A DNA stretch of 64,000 nt from Prorocentrum cordatum (lineage: Eukaryota; Sar; Dinophyceae; Prorocentrales; Prorocentraceae), in NCBI GenBank assembly GCA_963575745.1, contig CAUYUJ010017849.1, positions 417,423 to 481,422 of the forward strand, written 5' to 3'. The notes under the pieces were generated by a model, which worked only from the letters and a program-made list of their open reading frames with translations, did not search any database and was not told the origin of the DNA. Of the stretch, positions 61,378 through 64,000 are shown in pieces (the first letter of the stretch is position 1; each line of letters opens with the position of its first letter). Position numbers and translations under genes: made by a program.

Positions 61378-62920
61378 ATGACGCGGATAACACAGCGCAG
61401 TCATCCTGCGCGCTCGAGGCAACCATCCCGCCGCCGAGCTCCATGGCAGGGGCACCAGCAGAGTCAACATCGCTACCTATGGGAATGCCCCGCATGCAAT
61501 CACCCCAACAAGTGGGAGATGACCAAGTGCAAGAAGTGCCACCCGATGCAGCCAGCGACCAAGCCCGCTGCAGACCAAACAATGACGTCACCGCCGTGGA
61601 AGCGTTCCAGCTCGCGCCGCCCGACACAGAGTGCAGCCACGGAGGAGGACGAGCTGATGAACATCCTGCCATGCTCTCCGGAGGAGGCCCGCGTTCACAG
61701 GCGCTGGCAGGATCCTCCCGAGAGCCCGCAGGAGTTAGGAGAATACAGGAAAGCTCTAGGCTCCACTTTGGAGGGCCTCGAGCGACAGATCAAGTGCTCA
61801 CAGGAGCTCAAGATGGACGAGGCACAGGTGCAGGCGCTGCGCCACGAGTACGCGGCCGTGCTCTACCAGCTCATGTACTCCCGCACGGCCTCCGCCCACA
61901 CGGCCAAGCAGCTCAGCTTCGTCAGCCGCGCCAAGCGCAGACTGACGGAGGCCACCCAGCTGCAGACGGAGGCGCAGCTATACCTGGACTCGTGCGTTGC
62001 ACAAGTGCACGCACTACACGAAGAGCTTGCACATGCAGAAGATCGCGAGCATTTCAGAGACCCGGAAGACAACGAGAAGCAGGACAACGACGACGAGCGC
62101 AAGCAGGCCGAGGCTCGCGCCCATGCGGGGCACACTCGGCGCCCACGCGCCTCGGACTACATGGGCGAGGATGATGAAGAAGATTCCGAAGAGGCGTCCC
62201 CCTGCAACAGCATGTGCGCCTCGGTCACGTGCCAAGTGGCCGGCAACGCCAAGCGGAGGCGCTACCAGCCCCGCTACGCCTGCTGGCACACGCTCGTCCA
62301 GCACGCCGACCACCAGTCTCCGGCCTGGAGCTACACCATGTTCGGGCTCAGCGGATTCGAGATCTACATTTTCTACACTAAGGCTGCTCGCGACCATGCA
62401 GCACTCACAGCAAGCACTGTTGGCCCAGCTCCCTGACTTCAAGACGGCCATGACGGACATCCAGAAGCAGCTCGCCGACGTCAGCCTGAACAGGAAGGCC
62501 GACCGAGAAGAACTCCAACGACAGATACAAAAACTTCAAGCACCACCGACGCCAACCACTTCTACGACCAGACGGGACAAAGACAAGTCAGCTCCCCCTG
62601 ATGCACGTGCAGAGGGACGCAGACGCCTGGAGGGAGCTTTTGCCCAAGGAGCTGAAACAAGTCGACCCAGGTCTACTTCTCCCAGACGCTCCTCAGGCCA
62701 GGCCCCGCCCAAGCAGGTCAAGATCAGTGACGAGACGGCGAGGGACTCCATGCACAAACGACCAGATGAGCCACATGGAATTGCAGCAGGCGAGGATGAG
62801 ACGGACATGCTGGCACTGAGCGGAGCTGACAGCCCAGGCGGCCAAAGTCAGTTTTTCGCGTGGCAGCCAGCCCGCCCACTCAATCTTAGCCTCGGCTGCG
62901 CGCGAAGCGCGCCCTGCTGA
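61378..62920 (+). pseudogene. LINE E ORF1: RanBP2-type zinc finger and coiled coils
   Basis: The likely start is the ATG at 61378 (MTRITQRSHPARSRQPSRRR). A RanBP2-type finger follows at residues about 30-55: YLWECPACNHPNKWEMTKCK, then KCHP (W-x-C-x2-C, Asn, C-x2-C). Helical charged segments come next (DEAQVQALRHEYAAVLYQLM; TEATQLQTEAQLYLDSCVAQ). The first frame stops at 62436. Near 62400 the coherent reading moves to another frame: QQALLAQLPDFKTAMTDIQK, QLADVSLNRKADREELQRQI. It then runs through a Ser/Arg/Lys-rich part to a stop at 62920. The order matches LINE A ORF1, so the two elements are probably relatives. RNA binding is inferred. Confidence 0.65.
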
Positions 62921-63032
62921 AAATTCGGTCACGCTCGCTCAGGTCCCATCTGTTCCCTCCCCCCAGCTTGCCTCTGTACAGCATCCGACTCCAGCTAACA
63001 CAACAGAGGACCACTCGTTACATGAGCGTGGC

Positions 63033-63543
63033 TTGCATGCTTCAAGTTCTAAGTTGCCCACTCAGTCCCCTGTTGGGACCTCCAGAAGAGTTCAGCGACC
63101 GCCTATCCCTGACCTCCGACCCACCCAAGAGCTCATTGAGCGCCCTTGGCCCGTGCAACCCTCGAGGGACCTCCTCTCGTGGGCCCCATACTGGCATTTG
63201 TCTTCTGCTCAGGCGCTTGCAAGTCTCATCCACTATGATCCCAGGTTGGAATATACACGGTTGGAAATCTACACGGATGCGACGGCAGGAGGGTACAAAC
63301 ACCATGGACAAATTTGCGGACCAGCTTTGGCGCTCTGCATCATGGCTGATTCGGTGCTAGGTGTCACGTTGCTAGGACATTTGGCAGGACCACTCACAAG
63401 CTGGAAAGCACGCGACCCCCTCACCCCGCTGAGGCTGAATTGGAAGCCGCCATTTGGGCCATGGCATGGGTCATGCAGTCCTCCCTCAGTCCACTCCCTA
63501 TCAGCTCGCTCACTGACACTATGGATGTATTCAGGGTCTACCA
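63033..63543 (+). pseudogene. LINE E RNase H fragment without endonuclease or RT
   Basis: About 110-260 bp after the ORF1 stop the plus strand reads VQRPPIPDLRPTQELIERPW and then an RNase H start, LEIYTDATAGGYKHHGQICG, with the first catalytic Asp. A frame change near 63422 leads to the second acidic motif, AEAELEAAIWAMAWV, and the third, SLTDTMDVFRV. The last motif is absent because a foldback sequence begins at about 63544. The endonuclease and RT normally located between ORF1 and RNase H (about 3-4 kb in LINE A) are completely missing. So this is an internally deleted copy. Confidence 0.65.
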
Positions 63544-63690
63544 GGGATGATATGTCAGAGGTGCCTTATGCTCTACCAAGCTATCGCTCGACAGTCTGAC
63601 ACAATGAGTCGAAAGTGAGCTTGGTAACTCAAATAGGGCATATAGCCTGTCATATAGCATCCGATTCCAAGGCGCTGACCGTGGACATCG
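63544..63690. repeat. Foldback sequence abutting the RNase H fragment
   Basis: The left arm GATGATATGTCAGAGGTGCC, then CTACCAAGCT faces the right arm AGCTTGGTAACTC, then GGGCATATAG and TGTCATATAGCATCC. The arms are imperfect, about 45 bp each. Its position exactly where RNase H stops suggests insertion into LINE E. Confidence 0.6.
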
Positions 63691-64000
63691 GATGGCAAAT
63701 AGCGTCCATCGCTCTGCTGTAGCTGTGAAGGTACAGTATGAGGGGTGGGCGGATAAGATAGGATAAGATCGATGTAGTGATCTTTCCAGCACATAGCGAA
63801 CACTCGCGGTGTCCGGGCAAATAGGGCGCGCGTGCCTTGAGCCCAAGGCAGCGGCGCGCGAGCTATGCTCCCGACACTGTAACATCTCCCAAAGAGCTAC
63901 CCTTAAAGTCGGGAGGGGAGGAGACGGAGAGCATAGTCGCACGCAAAATTCGCGCGCACGACTGTTTGCAAAGAAATGAAAACAGTGCGTACAAACTGGC
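63691..64000. other. No gene recognised
   Basis: Unique sequence to the window end. A small hairpin (CATCCGAT facing ATCGGATG) lies at about 63658-63693. Nothing else is supported. Confidence 0.3.

Overview
The window looks like nuclear DNA of a dinoflagellate. The strongest evidence is two perfect 21-nt copies of the dinoflagellate spliced-leader core (minus strand, begins CCGTAGCC and ends TTGGCTCAAG) at 8383-8403 and 36434-36454. Each lies upstream of the first open frame of a LINE-type retrotransposon. High GC, very abundant microsatellites, sparse intron-bearing gene fragments and many decayed retroelements fit the same assignment. There is no bacterial operon structure. Most long open frames are by-products of GC-rich or triplet-repeat DNA and are not listed as genes.

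Layout. 0-8.4 kb: GC-rich repeats, then LINE A on the minus strand (spliced-leader relic, RanBP2-zinc-finger/coiled-coil ORF1, then endonuclease, reverse transcriptase, zinc knuckle and RNase H), broken by frameshifts and a stop. 8.4-18 kb: (GT)n, GGT/GTGGC tracts, a TTGCA-type array, a foldback element, a reverse-transcriptase (RT) remnant, ATGT-type tracts, GGA and CCG triplet tracts and degenerate tandem repeats. 18-20.4 kb: a second RT remnant split by a foldback element of a three-copy family. 21.2-24.2 kb: a Penelope-like element, whose RT gene lies between two apparently identical 660-bp direct repeats. 25-25.9 kb: foldback elements. 26.6-27.0 kb: a J-domain exon, the clearest host gene. 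27.2-29.7 kb: truncated LINE C. 30.2-36.5 kb: LINE D, with a single intact 1563-codon endonuclease/RT frame and its own spliced-leader relic. 36.8-50 kb: mostly repeats (a 64-bp satellite with higher-order structure, CTTGGG-type minisatellites, triplet tracts, foldback elements) with a few possible host exons. 50-60.8 kb: foldback elements, a 90-bp tandem array, ATAC/ACAC and GTC tracts, and one terminal host exon at 56.5 kb. 61.4-63.6 kb: LINE E, the only clear plus-strand element, keeping ORF1 and part of RNase H but no endonuclease or RT.

How it works together. The recognisable genes are mostly the replication machinery of non-LTR and Penelope-like retroelements. ORF1 proteins would package RNA, the endonuclease would nick the target, and RT with RNase H would copy the RNA. 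The relic spliced leaders imply that LINE A and LINE D descend from trans-spliced, capped mRNAs that were reverse transcribed and reinserted. Short elements with nested inverted repeats form at least five structurally similar families, and one interrupts an RT pseudogene. Nearly all recognisable coding sequence, host and element, is on the minus strand, as expected in a unidirectional dinoflagellate gene block. All similarities were judged by eye; no alignment or database search was run.
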